DNA of 64,000 nucleotides from UBA2589 sp965223235 (lineage in GTDB: Bacteria; Gemmatimonadota; Gemmatimonadetes; Longimicrobiales; Gaopeijiaceae): NCBI GenBank assembly GCA_965223235.1, contig CBDCVV010000016.1, positions 124,001-188,000 of the forward strand. Direction: 5' to 3'. Each line of letters opens with the position of its first letter. Position 1 is the first letter of the stretch. This document shows positions 45,008 through 54,098 of this stretch, piece after piece. Position numbers and translations under genes: made by a program. The notes under the pieces were generated by a model. It did not search any database and was not told the origin of the DNA. It was given only the letters and a program-made list of their open reading frames with translations.

Positions 45008-47290
45008 ATGACCCCCAGCCCCCCGAAGACCACACCGGCCCGCGGCGGCACCCTGCTCGGCACACTCGGCCTCTTCATCGGTGGTGGATGGGTCGTGCTC
45101 CAGGTTATCGACCTGTTTATCGAGCGCGGCTTCCTCCCCGAGTGGACCTTCGACGGCGCGCTGCTCGCGCTCACTTTCGGGCTCCCGGTGGTAATGGCGA
45201 CGGCGTGGTTCCAGCGTAAAGCGGGGCGGAAGGCCGGGACCGGGAACACCGATGTCGCTGGCGGATCTGATGCCTCAACCAAAAGCGTCCAGCCGACCGG
45301 AATGGCCGCGATCTTCACCTGGAAGAGGGCAATCGCGGGCGGGGTCCTCTCGTTCGCCCTCCTCGGTCTGCTCACCGCCGGCTTCATGGTCATGCGCGCC
45401 ACAGGCATTGGGCCGCCGGCAACGCTCGCTGCTCAAGGGACGTTCGAGGTCGGAGGAAGCGTCGTTCTGGCGGACTTCGAGAGCTCCGTCTCCGACGAGG
45501 CGCCAGCTGACTTGATCACGGAGGCGCTCCGCATCGACCTCGAAGGCTCGGCGACGCTCGACGTCATCTCGGAGGCAGAAGTCGTCGAGACACAGCGGCT
45601 GATGGTTCTAGACCCGTCCGAGCCTCTATCCTACGAGGTTGCGCGAGAGGTGGCGGTTCGAATCGGAGCTCCCGGCGTGTTGAGCGGTGAAGTGGGGAGG
45701 GTCGGAACGTCGTACGTGATCACGAGCCGACTGGTCGAAGCGGAGTCCGGGACGGTGCTGGCGTCCTTCCGCACGGCCGCGGAGGACGCGGAGGCCCTGG
45801 TCCTGGCGATCGATGAGCTTGCCGCCGAGATGCGCACGAAGGTCGGCGAGTCGATGCGCTCGGTTGCCGCATCGACGTCTCTCGCGTCGGTGACGACCGA
45901 GTCGCTGGAAGCGCTCAAGAAGTACACCTACGTGCGGAACCGAATATTTCGCGGGAGCATCGAGCCGGCGGTCGCACGTCAGCTCCTTGAAGAAGCCGTC
46001 GCTTTGGACTCGACCTTCGCCACTGCCTACCTCAGCCTGGCCATCGCGATCAACAACTACGGAGGGAGCCAGGAGCGGGCGTTTGAAGCCTCGTCCGCGG
46101 CATACCGGCACCGCGAACGGCTTTCGGAGCGAGAACGGCTCGCCGTCGAGGCTTACTACTACAACACGATCGGCGATCGGCGACGCGCCTCTCAAACCTA
46201 TCGCCGCATCATGGAGGTCGACCCGGAGAACACGGCAGCGCCCAACAACCTCGCGGACATCACCATGTACGCGGGTGACTACGAAGGTGCTTTGGCGCTC
46301 CTCGAGGGCACGCCCAATCCGGGAAACCACGTCTGGGCGTGGAACCGCCATGCGATCCTGACGGCGTTGGGTCGAACGGACGAGGCGATTGCGACGCTCG
46401 ATTCAGCCTCGGCGTTGAACCCGATCCCATGGCTACAATGGGGTAAGGCCCAGGTGCTCTTGATGTCTGGTGACGTGATCGGAGCAGAGGCGATGCTCGA
46501 GTCGTTGCCGCCCGTGCCCCCGGGGGTGGAGGTCGGAGCGGCACTGATTGAGGCCAACGTCGATCTCGCGGGCGGAAGAATCGAGGCCGCTGAAGAGAAG
46601 ATGACCGGTGCCGCCGCGTTCTCGCGGAGAGCGGGGATCGTGGAAGAGGAGATATTCCTCGGACTTCACCGAGGATTGGTGATGGTTTGGATCGCCCGCG
46701 ATCATTCCGATCTTGCACCCTTCCTGGACGAGCTGTTCGGAGATCTCGATCTCACCGATGTGAGTGCGCGTGACCTGCTTCTCCCAATCCAGGCTCTTCT
46801 CCACGCGATGGTCGGTGACGAGCAACGGGTAGCCGAGGTCGTCCGTCGGTACCGCGTATCCGTCGATGTAGATCTCGATCCGGAAGGGCGGGCCATCGCG
46901 GGAATCGCCGAAACACTAGTCGAGCTGTCGCCCGGCGCTCCTGACGCATGGGTCGAGCTAGAGGCCTCGCTCAGCGACCTCGAATGCCACCGATGTGCCT
47001 TGGTTCTCGAGGGCTTCGCCGCCGAGCGAAGCGGTCGACTTGCCGACGCTGCTTCCGCGTACGAGGAGTACCTCGCGAAGCCCTTCTTCGACGGGAGCAA
47101 CGCGTTCATGCGGATCATGGCCGGGAATGTACACGAGCGGTTGGGTCCTCTCTATGAAGAGATTGGGGACCCAGCTGCTGCCGCCCGGCACTACGCCCGG
47201 TTCGCGGAGCTGTGGCGAAACGCCGACGCGCGGCTACAGCCACGCGTAGACTTCGCAAGGGAGCGGGCTGAAGCCCTTGGGTCGAGCTAG
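45008..47290 (+). CDS. Membrane TPR-repeat protein with TolB-like N-domain
   Basis: I use the ATG at 45008; a GTG at 44972 is possible. The 760-residue protein has two N-terminal hydrophobic helices ('LLGTLGLFIGGGWVVLQVI' and 'LLALTFGLPVVMATAWF') and a third at about residues 110-135. A periplasmic domain resembling the TolB/FlgO-like fold follows ('VVLADFESSVSDEAPADLIT'). The remaining 450 residues form TPR repeats. This layout matches accessory parts of Gemmatimonadota kinase or cyclase systems, but no catalytic domain is present. Its place after the LytTR regulator suggests common regulation. Confidence 0.82.
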   Translation: MTPSPPKTTPARGGTLLGTLGLFIGGGWVVLQVIDLFIERGFLPEWTFDGALLALTFGLPVVMATAWFQRKAGRKAGTGNTDVAGGSDASTKSVQPTGMAAIFTWKRAIAGGVLSFALLGLLTAGFMVMRATGIGPPATLAAQGTFEVGGSVVLADFESSVSDEAPADLITEALRIDLEGSATLDVISEAEVVETQRLMVLDPSEPLSYEVAREVAVRIGAPGVLSGEVGRVGTSYVITSRLVEAESGTVLASFRTAAEDAEALVLAIDELAAEMRTKVGESMRSVAASTSLASVTTESLEALKKYTYVRNRIFRGSIEPAVARQLLEEAVALDSTFATAYLSLAIAINNYGGSQERAFEASSAAYRHRERLSERERLAVEAYYYNTIGDRRRASQTYRRIMEVDPENTAAPNNLADITMYAGDYEGALALLEGTPNPGNHVWAWNRHAILTALGRTDEAIATLDSASALNPIPWLQWGKAQVLLMSGDVIGAEAMLESLPPVPPGVEVGAALIEANVDLAGGRIEAAEEKMTGAAAFSRRAGIVEEEIFLGLHRGLVMVWIARDHSDLAPFLDELFGDLDLTDVSARDLLLPIQALLHAMVGDEQRVAEVVRRYRVSVDVDLDPEGRAIAGIAETLVELSPGAPDAWVELEASLSDLECHRCALVLEGFAAERSGRLADAASAYEEYLAKPFFDGSNAFMRIMAGNVHERLGPLYEEIGDPAAAARHYARFAELWRNADARLQPRVDFARERAEALGSS

Positions 47291-47328
47291 GTGAGTGAAG
47301 GCGGGCCCGGAAGGCAGCAAGTCGGCGC

Positions 47329-48429
47329 TCAATTCCTTCTGGGCATGCGGAGCTCTAGCCCGTTTCGCATCGAGGGATAGCCGACCCAGCCGCCATCAAC
47401 GTAGGCGAACGTCATCCATAGATGCCCACGAAGCGCAACGGCGTCGCCGTCTGGAGGGCTCTGCCCTTCGGGGTCGAGGGTGGGCCCGAAGTGCACCCAC
47501 TCGAAGTAGGTAGGCGGGACGACCGACAGATGCCAATTCGGGACCGCACCTGCCACACTCAACAACTCGGCCTCAAGCGTGCCGGAGGCTTCGTCGATGA
47601 CCACTAGTCGAGTGTGGGTGGGCGTTTCACATGCCACGGCCCACGCCCGACGATCGCTGGATTGGAAAAAGGCCCCGTCGACCGCATCGAGACTCTCGTC
47701 CCAACGCTGTCGAATGGTACACTCCGCTCGACGGCTCCAGCCGAGTACGCTGCCGGGCACCTCGGGCGCGCTGATCCTCCCCAGAGCCTCTGCTCGGTTG
47801 CGCACTCCGGACTCGCACGCTCTCCAGAGAGCGGCGACCGCAAACCCCCAGCGAGGAGCCCTGCCGTGGTCCCACTCCCTAAGCGGGTCGAGGAACGGGC
47901 GGCAGTCTACTGCCCACTCCGATCTCGTCGGGACCCGGTCGATGAACTCCAGATAGCGTTGCCACTCGACATCCCGGACACGAGTCCTGCCTGGGAATAC
48001 GTCGAGACCGCCGGCCGGTATGACATCGAACGTGGGCACTCCCTCCGACCACATTGCCTCGGGGCGGAGCGTCATCGGAAAGTGGTGTGTCGACCCTGGC
48101 TCCAGTTCGACGCCTCTCGAGCGCCACTCGCAGGACGCTCCGAGAGTCCACGTGAACACGGCAACACGCGAGCCCGCGGCCGCGATACCGCTCGATTCAA
48201 GGCCGACTCCGTCTACGATTTCGAGCACGTGCCCAGCCGGATCACCTCGAAGCAAAGACGCGCGCTCGGGGTGTTCGGCTGCCCGGGCCGTGTCGGGGAG
48301 CACACGGGCCACGACCCACGTCTCTTGCGACTCACGCAGGTACTCCGAGCCATCCAAGGCCAACGAACACGCTGGCTCCGTAGGTTGGCCTAAAGAAATC
48401 CCGAGTGCCACCGCAATCAGAAGCGGCAT
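47329..48429 (-). CDS. Secreted protein of unknown function
   Basis: The 366-residue protein begins with a short signal (MPLLIAVALGISLGQPTEPA). The rest has many tryptophans and cysteines spread along the chain and no recognisable domain. The segment 'WTLGASCEWRSRGVELEPG' suggests a beta-sandwich. It converges on the TPR-protein gene with 38 bases between the stops. Upstream, 225 bases separate it from the alpha/beta hydrolase stop, and I saw nothing else in that gap. Confidence 0.6.
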   Translation of the reverse strand: MPLLIAVALGISLGQPTEPACSLALDGSEYLRESQETWVVARVLPDTARAAEHPERASLLRGDPAGHVLEIVDGVGLESSGIAAAGSRVAVFTWTLGASCEWRSRGVELEPGSTHHFPMTLRPEAMWSEGVPTFDVIPAGGLDVFPGRTRVRDVEWQRYLEFIDRVPTRSEWAVDCRPFLDPLREWDHGRAPRWGFAVAALWRACESGVRNRAEALGRISAPEVPGSVLGWSRRAECTIRQRWDESLDAVDGAFFQSSDRRAWAVACETPTHTRLVVIDEASGTLEAELLSVAGAVPNWHLSVVPPTYFEWVHFGPTLDPEGQSPPDGDAVALRGHLWMTFAYVDGGWVGYPSMRNGLELRMPRRN

Positions 48430-48654
48430 GGTTCACCCCCTTTACCTAGGTACGGTGCGTGGTGCTGAGGGATCCATGAGGGTGGGACCTGGAGGTGTTC
48501 CGCGGTAGGTCGGGGAGACTTCGATCCACTCATCGAGTTGCACCTCGTGCGCATATCCAACAGTGCGCGGCCTTCGCTTGGAGCCCAGTGAGGCGCTCAG
48601 GGAGACGTAGTGTGGCCTTCGTAGTAACCGGGCTCTCGGGGCGTTCGTTCGCCC

Positions 48655-49488
48655 TCAGTTCATAGCCCCGCTGAAGAAGCGGCGAAGGGTTGCCACGTAG
48701 AAGTCCTTTCCAGCTCGGTCCCCGGGGAAGGGCTCGTGCCCGAGGTTGGGGAAGACCACGAGGTAGGAGTCGGGGATGGCCTCGTAAAGCGCGACAGGGA
48801 TGTTCACGGGAAAGAACGGGTCCCGGTCACCGTGAAGGATTAAGGTGCTCGCGGTGATCGTCGAGAGGACCGGTGGCGTAAAGTTGACGTCATCGTAGCT
48901 GTGTTGGAGTTCGACGAACTCGCGGAGGAGCCGGCGAGCCTGGGTCGTGTCGCCGTGCACCAGTCCCATAGCGTCGAGGGACTCCATCGGCATCGCATCC
49001 GGGGCCATGTTCCGCATAATCTCCCGAGCCGCCTCGGGTATGTAGGGTGAGCCTCCCACCAGGGCCATCGCCTTGATCCGGGACGGTTTGGACGTTGCGA
49101 TGTGGAGCAACGTCATGGCGCCGCTACTGAAGCCTACCGCACTCACCTGGTCGAGCCCCAGGGCGTCGAGGAGTCCAACGATATCCGCGGCGGCGTCGTG
49201 GTGTGTGAAATGGTCGCGCGGGTTGGTCGACGCGCCGTGACCCCTAAGGTCGGGGATGATGAGGCGGTACTCTCTGGCGAGATCAGCTGCGACGGGGTCC
49301 CAGCTGGACCCGTTTCCACCAAAGCCGTGAAGAAGTACGAGCGGTTGCCCTTGGCCAACATCGCGGTAGGCGACCGTGGCTTGCCCGACCGGTACAGTGG
49401 CGAGGTCTTGAGCTCCCACTGGTGCGGCGAGGAGGGAACCAAGCGTGCTCAGTCCGACCAGGGATCTGGTCCATTCCGACTTCATCAT
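48655..49488 (-). CDS. Secreted alpha/beta hydrolase
   Basis: The ATG at 49488 opens a signal peptide (MMKSEWTRSLVGLSTLGSLL, ending VGAQ). The 277-residue product has the oxyanion hole 'LLHGFGGNGSSW', nucleophile elbow GFSSG (about residue 123), catalytic acid in 'LHGDRDPFFP' and His in 'NLGHEPFPGD'. It is a typical esterase or haloperoxidase-like hydrolase. It abuts the leftmost attC site but has no attC on its own 3' side, so I treat it as chromosomal, the last gene before the cassette array. Confidence 0.88.
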   Translation of the reverse strand: MMKSEWTRSLVGLSTLGSLLAAPVGAQDLATVPVGQATVAYRDVGQGQPLVLLHGFGGNGSSWDPVAADLAREYRLIIPDLRGHGASTNPRDHFTHHDAAADIVGLLDALGLDQVSAVGFSSGAMTLLHIATSKPSRIKAMALVGGSPYIPEAAREIMRNMAPDAMPMESLDAMGLVHGDTTQARRLLREFVELQHSYDDVNFTPPVLSTITASTLILHGDRDPFFPVNIPVALYEAIPDSYLVVFPNLGHEPFPGDRAGKDFYVATLRRFFSGAMN

Positions 49489-49514
49489 TGCACGAAGAAA
49501 AGAGGTGTGACAGG

Positions 49515-49649
49515 TACAGGCTAACGGACTCACCATGTGGAGGTGAGCGTGCGAGCGCTCACTGTAGTGTCCGCGAAGCGGCCGAGCCGTTGGTTGCCTT
49601 CACACTACCCGCCGATTGGAGCAGAGGCGAGAGCGTGAGACCGGCGTTA
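49515..49649 (-). repeat. attC site 1 (leftmost, degenerate)
   Basis: It has the full hairpin arm GGTGAGCG/CGCTCAC and the GCGTTA end, but the left core reads TACAGG instead of TAACGG. It carries the stop codon of the GNAT cassette gene in its right core and marks the array's left end. Confidence 0.8.
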
Positions 49650-50246
49650 TACGTTGTGCGGTTCGCCAGCCGCGTGAGTACCGTGCCCTACTCGACGACT
49701 GAGCTCGAAAATCCACGTGTCCCGTGGGCGGCCCTCTGAGTCGGTTTTGTTGCCCCGGAGGGTCTCGCGCAGCGTGAATCCGAGTCTCCGTGGAATCGCG
49801 GCGCTGACCGAGTTCCGAGGATCACAGTGGATCTCGATCCGGTGGACACCAGGAACAGAGAGTCCCGCATCCGTGAGAGCTTGCACGGCTTCCGTCGCAA
49901 AGCCCTTCCCAATCCGGTCCGCCCGAATCCAGTAACCGATCTCTAGAGCGTCGGCGCCGACCCGCGGGTGGAGTCCGGAACTCCCGAGCACCTCGGACTC
50001 GTCTTGACTGAAGATGCCGTACACGAAATCGCGCCCTTCACGGAAGCTCGACTCGTATCTAGTGAGACGGGCCCGGGTGTCGTCGAGGGATGAGGGCTCA
50101 TTGAGTGCCCAAGGCATCCACGGTCGAAGGTGTTCGAGGCTGAGGTCGATGGCCTCACGGAGGTGCAGGGTGTCGGCGGGCCTCCAGCACCGAAGAACCA
50201 GACGGTCGGTTTCGATCCGAGCGGGCGGTCCCCTTCCCATCATCAA
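49647..50246 (-). CDS. Cassette 1: GNAT N-acetyltransferase
   Basis: The 199-residue protein is of RimJ/RimL type: 'IETDRLVLRCWRPAD', 'LEIGYWIRADRIGKGFATEAV' with the acetyl-CoA loop, and 'NSVSAAIPRRLGF'. The TAA stop lies in the TTA of the attC core at 49647-49649, a typical cassette arrangement. It may acetylate an antibiotic, amino acid or protein N-terminus; sequence alone does not tell. It is the most distal cassette. Confidence 0.88.
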   Translation of the reverse strand: MMMGRGPPARIETDRLVLRCWRPADTLHLREAIDLSLEHLRPWMPWALNEPSSLDDTRARLTRYESSFREGRDFVYGIFSQDESEVLGSSGLHPRVGADALEIGYWIRADRIGKGFATEAVQALTDAGLSVPGVHRIEIHCDPRNSVSAAIPRRLGFTLRETLRGNKTDSEGRPRDTWIFELSRRVGHGTHAAGEPHNV

Positions 50247-50268
50247 CCCCTAAGAACCGAACGACGTG

Positions 50269-50404
50269 TAACGGTCAAACGGACTCACGACGCGGAGGTG
50301 AGCGCGCGAGCGCTCACCGTAGTGTCCGCGAAGCGGCCGAGCCGTTGGTTGCCTTCAGTCTATCCGCCGATTGGAGCAGAGGCGAGACCGTGAGACCGGT
50401 GTTA
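50269..50404 (-). repeat. attC site 2
   Basis: 136 bp, TAACGGTCAAACGGACTCAC to CCGGCGTTA, arm GGTGAGCG/CGCTCACC. It belongs to the HepT/MntA cassette. Confidence 0.9.
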
Positions 50405-50424
50405 TAGGATGTGGGGCCGGTCGC

Positions 50425-50775
50425 CTACTGCTGTCCGTCCATCTTCCCAAGAAGTGATTCGACGATAGGCCGGATTGCGGGCACATCGATTGTGGCGGTG
50501 TCCCACACAATACTTAGGTCGAGCACGAAGTAGTCGTGGACGATCTTGTGTCTGAGCCCGGTGACCTTGCTCCATGGGATCTCAGGCTGCCGCTCCGCGA
50601 ACTCACGCGAGACACGTCCAGCGGCTTCGCCCAGAATCTGAAGCTCGTGGACGATGGCGTCCTGGATCATCCAGTCGCGGTGGAACTCCTCAAGTGAGAC
50701 ACGCCGAGTAGCTTCCACCACGCGGTCGATCGCGTCGAGCATATGACGCAGAAAGAGTGCGTCAGGCGGCGTCAT
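50425..50775 (-). CDS. hepT: Cassette 2: HepT-like toxin (HEPN RNase)
   Basis: The 116-residue helical protein carries the HEPN motif 'GLRHKIVHDYF', that is R-X4-H-X-Y. In characterised systems the Arg and His form the RNase site and the Tyr is AMPylated by the MntA antitoxin. The gene overlaps the mntA-like gene by 14 bases. Together they form a self-contained toxin-antitoxin module, a common cargo in large cassette arrays, where it stabilises neighbouring DNA. Confidence 0.9.
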   Translation of the reverse strand: MTPPDALFLRHMLDAIDRVVEATRRVSLEEFHRDWMIQDAIVHELQILGEAAGRVSREFAERQPEIPWSKVTGLRHKIVHDYFVLDLSIVWDTATIDVPAIRPIVESLLGKMDGQQ

Positions 50776-51052
50776 GGAAGAGGTCTTGAGCCGATGCTAG
50801 GATGTTGTCTTTCATGTAGGGACTCAGCCCAGCCTCTGTGACGAGATCCACAGGGCGGCCAAACAATTCGGAGAGGACCTCCTCGAGCTCGATAACGCCG
50901 AAGAAGCCCTTGCGTACCGAAAAGTCGGCAATGAGGTCGACGTCGGAAGTAGCCGTGGCCTCACCGCGGGCCGTAGAGCCGAAGACGCGGAGGCGGGTTA
51001 CGCCATGCTGCCGACAGATCTCGGCGAGCCGCTCGGAGTTAAACTGGACCAT
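50762..51052 (-). CDS. mntA: Cassette 2: MntA-like minimal nucleotidyltransferase antitoxin
   Basis: The 96-residue protein has the nucleotidyltransferase signature 'RVFGSTARGEATATSDVDLI' (GS-X10-DXD). Its family transfers AMP from ATP to a tyrosine of the HepT toxin and so silences it. It is upstream of, and overlaps, hepT, the usual gene order. An own promoter is likely in the 64 bases before attC 3, but none was pinpointed. Confidence 0.9.
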   Translation of the reverse strand: MVQFNSERLAEICRQHGVTRLRVFGSTARGEATATSDVDLIADFSVRKGFFGVIELEEVLSELFGRPVDLVTEAGLSPYMKDNILASAQDLFHDAA

Positions 51053-51116
51053 ACCAGAAGTCTCTCCGAAGGACCCCGAAGGGTCAATGAAGTCGATCCT
51101 TCAGTGCCACGTCCGG

Positions 51117-51252
51117 TAACGGTCAAACGGACTCACGCCGCGGAGGTGAGCGTGCGAGCGCTCACCGTAGTGTCCGCGCAGCGGCCGAGCCGTTGGTTGT
51201 CTTCAGTCTACCCGCCGATTGGAGCAGAGGCGAGAGCGTGAGACCGGCGTTA
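51117..51252 (-). repeat. attC site 3
   Basis: 136 bp with intact TAAC and GTTA ends and arm GGTGAGCG/CGCTCACC. It belongs to the first ParE/addiction-module cassette. Confidence 0.9.
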
Positions 51253-51266
51253 CCTGACGCTGCGGA

Positions 51267-51566
51267 TCACCCCTCAAGGCGACCGCGCCAGTATCCAGGT
51301 TCTCGACGCTGGTGCATGGCCGCGAGAATCTGTAGAGAGCCATCGCTCTCCCGATACATCAGAGCGAAGGGAAAGCGCCGAAGTAGAATGCGCCTGATCC
51401 CGGACGACGTCGGCGACCCGCTCAGTGGGAACCGTGCGATGTGCCCCGTAGCCGCACGGACCTCCGCTACGAACGTCTGGCTCAAAGCGGGGCTCTCGCT
51501 GCGGTAGAAGCGTGCGGCTGCCCTGAGTTCTGCTAGCGCCTCTGGGTGGAAGGAAACATCCTTCAC
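51267..51566 (-). CDS. Cassette 3: ParE/RelE-family toxin
   Basis: The 99-residue protein follows the ParE pattern: 'FHPEALAELRAAARFYRSES', 'RRILLRRFPFALMYRE' and 'LAAMHQRREPGYW'. ParE toxins inhibit DNA gyrase, RelE toxins cleave mRNA; the sequence favours ParE. Its start overlaps the stop of the antitoxin gene by four bases. It resembles the toxin in cassette 9. Confidence 0.88.
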   Translation of the reverse strand: MKDVSFHPEALAELRAAARFYRSESPALSQTFVAEVRAATGHIARFPLSGSPTSSGIRRILLRRFPFALMYRESDGSLQILAAMHQRREPGYWRGRLEG

Positions 51567-51790
51567 TCGCGGAGCAGAGCGTCCAGTTCAGCGAGGGCTT
51601 CGTGTGCCGGAATTGCTTTGACGGTGTCAGAGTCTAGCTCGGCGGCACGCCGCTCAGCTTCCTCGAACCACGCGCGCTCCAGACTCGATTCTTCATCGAG
51701 CGACGAGATAAGCGCTTGAGCCAACCGGGCCCGCTCCTCACGTGGGAGTCCTCGGGCCTCAACTTCTAGCTGTTCGGGTGTGAGTGGCAT
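51563..51790 (-). CDS. Cassette 3: addiction-module antitoxin
   Basis: The 75-residue protein fits the small 'putative addiction module component' family: 'LEVEARGLPREERARLAQAL' followed by an acidic helical tail 'AIPAHEALAELDALLRE'. It precedes the toxin, as expected for an autoregulated antitoxin. The same arrangement and similar sequence recur in cassette 9. Confidence 0.87.
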   Translation of the reverse strand: MPLTPEQLEVEARGLPREERARLAQALISSLDEESSLERAWFEEAERRAAELDSDTVKAIPAHEALAELDALLRE

Positions 51791-51890
51791 TGTAGAATCT
51801 CTGACAGGGGCAGCTATCTTACCCTAAGTGTGCTCTCCGGGCTCCGCCATGCTCACATAGGGTCGTACGCTCGGTCGGAGCAGTGTCAGT

Positions 51891-52193
51891 CAACGGCCCA
51901 AATGACTTGAGACGCGCAGGTAGGCGCATGTCGGAGTGTGTCAGGAGTTACGATTGAGCTGCCGCGTCGCGGGTGGATTTTCGACCCACACGGACTTGAG
52001 CGCTACCAGAGTGTCCGCGCAGCGGCCGAGCGTGTGCGAAGGCCGCGAATGCGGGCCTGCTCGCCGAAGGTACGCCGACGAGCGGGCCGATCTGGTTATT
52101 AGATTTCTGGGTCGAGCCGCAGCGACCCATCAATTCCGTCCACGTCTCCCGCTTGTCGGTGTGAGCTGTAGCGAGAGCTCAAATCAGGCGTTA
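51891..52193 (-). repeat. attC site 4 (long, 303 bp)
   Basis: Its ends, CAACGGCCCAAATGACTTGA and GAGCTCAAATCAGGCGTTA, pair like an attC stem, and it includes the common GTGTCCGCGCAGCGGCCGAGCG block. The interior is much longer than usual and the left core is CAAC. It may be an attC with an enlarged arm or with inserted DNA. Confidence 0.55.
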
Positions 52194-52226
52194 TCGGACA
52201 CTCGAGTCTCGCCCGGATGGTGGGCC

Positions 52227-53282
52227 CTACATCATGGTTTGCCGGATCATCCCTACGGCGGCCCAGAGACGATCGAGGAGCAGCCAGGTTCCCAGCAACC
52301 CACCCAGGACGGTGAACGCCGCAGCGGGCAGCTGCCAACTGTGGGTCAGACTTGCGCCAAGGTATTGAAGGCGCGGGTGACCCAGTTCTTCGACCCACTG
52401 AGTTTCCGAGAAGGCCTGAACCCGGCGAGGGCATGCCAGCTTGTAGATCGTGGTGCCGATCATCAAGAGGATGGAGGAGAGCAGGAGCACCATGGTTCGG
52501 TCGGGGACCGTCAGGGCTGCATCACGATACCGATTCAAGAAGTCAATCGTGTGAACCACGAGCAGTCCGGCGCCGAACGCTGCGTACGAGACGCCGAATA
52601 GCGGTAGGGTCCCGATGAACCGGAGATTCCCCCAGCTCAAGAACCGATCTCTACCGGACAGCACGATGGAGTCGCTGCCATCGTGCATGGCTTGGTGGCT
52701 TGGGTCGAAATGCACGTTCTTAAGATCGGTTTGACCGAGGCGAACACCCGTGAAGTCGGCCCCCGTGAGGTTGGCGCCCTTAAGCCTGGCGTTCGTGAGG
52801 TTGGCACTGTTTAGGGAAGCACCACCCAAATTGGCCCGCTGTAGCTTTGCCCCGTTCAGGACGGCTCCGGAGAGATTCGCCCCACGCAGATCGGCCCCCC
52901 TCAGGTCGGCGTCAACAAGCTGGGCTGCCACGAGCTCGATGCCGACCAAGTGCGCCAGGCATAGATCCACACCCCCGAGCTCGATCCCATGCGGTGCGGT
53001 CTCGTTGAAGCACTCGATCGAATCATCGATCCGCCGCGCCCCTTGAGGATGCTCGACGACGAATCGGTCCCAAGTACCGTCGTCTGTACTCCGACGCCAC
53101 CTGAGCCACGTTGCCTGTTGCTCACGGAGGGCGCTGTACGTCTCGAGATCTGGGTGGGTTGGGAATGTGACTTGTTCGTCGATGGCTGTATCGCCGTCTT
53201 TCCAGAAGGCCCTCGATAGGTCGAGTGTCCGATAATGGTCAAACGGACTCACGCTCGCGGAGGTGAGCGTGGGAGCGCTCAC
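52227..53282 (-). CDS. Cassette 4: pentapeptide-repeat membrane protein
   Basis: The 351-residue frame has about 75 residues of N-terminal region. A run of pentapeptide repeats follows ('ADLRGADLRGANLSGAVLNG', then LQRANLGGASLNSANL) and then four hydrophobic helices. The combination suggests a membrane-bound right-handed beta-helix. The first codons, a GTG at 53282 or one at about 53252, lie inside attC 5, so the true start is unclear; no other start precedes the repeats. Pentapeptide proteins include gyrase protectors, ion-channel-like and antiphage proteins, but none is indicated here. Confidence 0.78.
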   Translation of the reverse strand: MSAPTLTSASVSPFDHYRTLDLSRAFWKDGDTAIDEQVTFPTHPDLETYSALREQQATWLRWRRSTDDGTWDRFVVEHPQGARRIDDSIECFNETAPHGIELGGVDLCLAHLVGIELVAAQLVDADLRGADLRGANLSGAVLNGAKLQRANLGGASLNSANLTNARLKGANLTGADFTGVRLGQTDLKNVHFDPSHQAMHDGSDSIVLSGRDRFLSWGNLRFIGTLPLFGVSYAAFGAGLLVVHTIDFLNRYRDAALTVPDRTMVLLLSSILLMIGTTIYKLACPRRVQAFSETQWVEELGHPRLQYLGASLTHSWQLPAAAFTVLGGLLGTWLLLDRLWAAVGMIRQTMM

Positions 53283-53369
53283 CGTAGTGTCCGCGCAGCG
53301 GCCGAGCCGTTCGTCGCCTTCAGTCTACCCGCCGATTGGAGCAGAGGCGAGATCGTGAGACCAGCGTTA
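53233..53369 (-). repeat. attC site 5
   Basis: 137 bp, left core TAAT instead of TAAC, right end CCAGCGTTA. The arm GGTGAGCG/CGCTCACC is intact. It belongs to the cassette 5 membrane protein and contains the possible start codons of cassette 4. Confidence 0.85.
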
Positions 53370-53384
53370 GGTGACGTAGCGCGG

Positions 53385-53912
53385 TCACCAACACCCGTCG
53401 CGACTCAAGGCCCGATGTGTTGGGACGAGTTCTGCGGAACTACGTGGGTGGAGCTGACTCCAGGAGCTCGGTGGCCCTGGCTTCGTCCAGCTCCTGCCGG
53501 TGGGCACCCTTGCGATGCTCATGAGGCCGCCGCCGAGGCCAGCGCCTAGGGTAGAGAAGACCCCGGTGAAGAAAAGCACGCTCTCGCTTGGAAGGTCGGC
53601 CCCTGTTGCGGCTCCCAGAAGCGCGGTCACGGCTCCAGCCGCTGCGCCGAGAAACAACCCCCGCCCAGCGGATATTTGATCCAACGACTTTCGGCGGCTG
53701 GTGAGCAAGAGCCCCGTCGCGAAGCCGGAGCCAAGGAGGCCCCCGAGGAGCGCGCCAAGTGTCGGGATCAGCATCGTGGGCATCGGCGGAAGAAATGCCG
53801 GCTCCACGATAACCAGCGCGAAGACGAACACGGCCCCTAGAAAGAGGCCGCAGGCCGCTCCCGCGAGTCCAAGCCCCAGAACCGCTCGTAGTTGGCGAAG
53901 CCACTCCGACAT
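53385..53912 (-). CDS. Cassette 5: four-helix membrane protein
   Basis: The 175-residue protein has four hydrophobic segments and the central motif 'GSGFATGLLLTSRRKSLDQI'. A very similar layout and motif ('VTGFATALWALRSRRQLHDI') occurs in cassette 12, so both belong to one unnamed family. The C-terminus is Pro/Ser-rich. No function is known. Confidence 0.72.
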   Translation of the reverse strand: MSEWLRQLRAVLGLGLAGAACGLFLGAVFVFALVIVEPAFLPPMPTMLIPTLGALLGGLLGSGFATGLLLTSRRKSLDQISAGRGLFLGAAAGAVTALLGAATGADLPSESVLFFTGVFSTLGAGLGGGLMSIARVPTGRSWTKPGPPSSWSQLHPRSSAELVPTHRALSRDGCW

Positions 53913-53959
53913 TGCGTTCTCTCGTGTCTCATCCAGGCCTCGGCTGAAGCTATGTCACG

Positions 53960-54087
53960 TAACGGACAAACCTCACGACGCGGAGCAGGGCAGAGCCCTG
54001 CGTAGCGTCCGCGAAGCGGCCGAGCCGTTGGTTGCCTTCAGTCTACCCGCCGATTGGAGCAGAGGCGAGAGCGTGAGACCGGCGTTA
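53960..54087 (-). repeat. attC site 6
   Basis: 128 bp with the alternative arm GCAGGGC/GCCCTGC in place of GGTGAGCG/CGCTCACC. Right flank GTTACAGGAC matches the left flank of attC 7 (complement of GTCCTGTAAC). Confidence 0.9.
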
Positions 54088-54098
54088 CAGGACGGCGG

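Noticed and set aside
48655..49488. The alpha/beta hydrolase as a further cassette
   Set aside because: It has no attC on its 3' side (48430-48654) and carries a normal ribosome site and signal peptide, so it looks chromosomal.
49522..49535. The longer start of the hydrolase gene at 49536
   Set aside because: That start lies inside attC 1 and adds residues before a clear signal peptide; 49488 is better.
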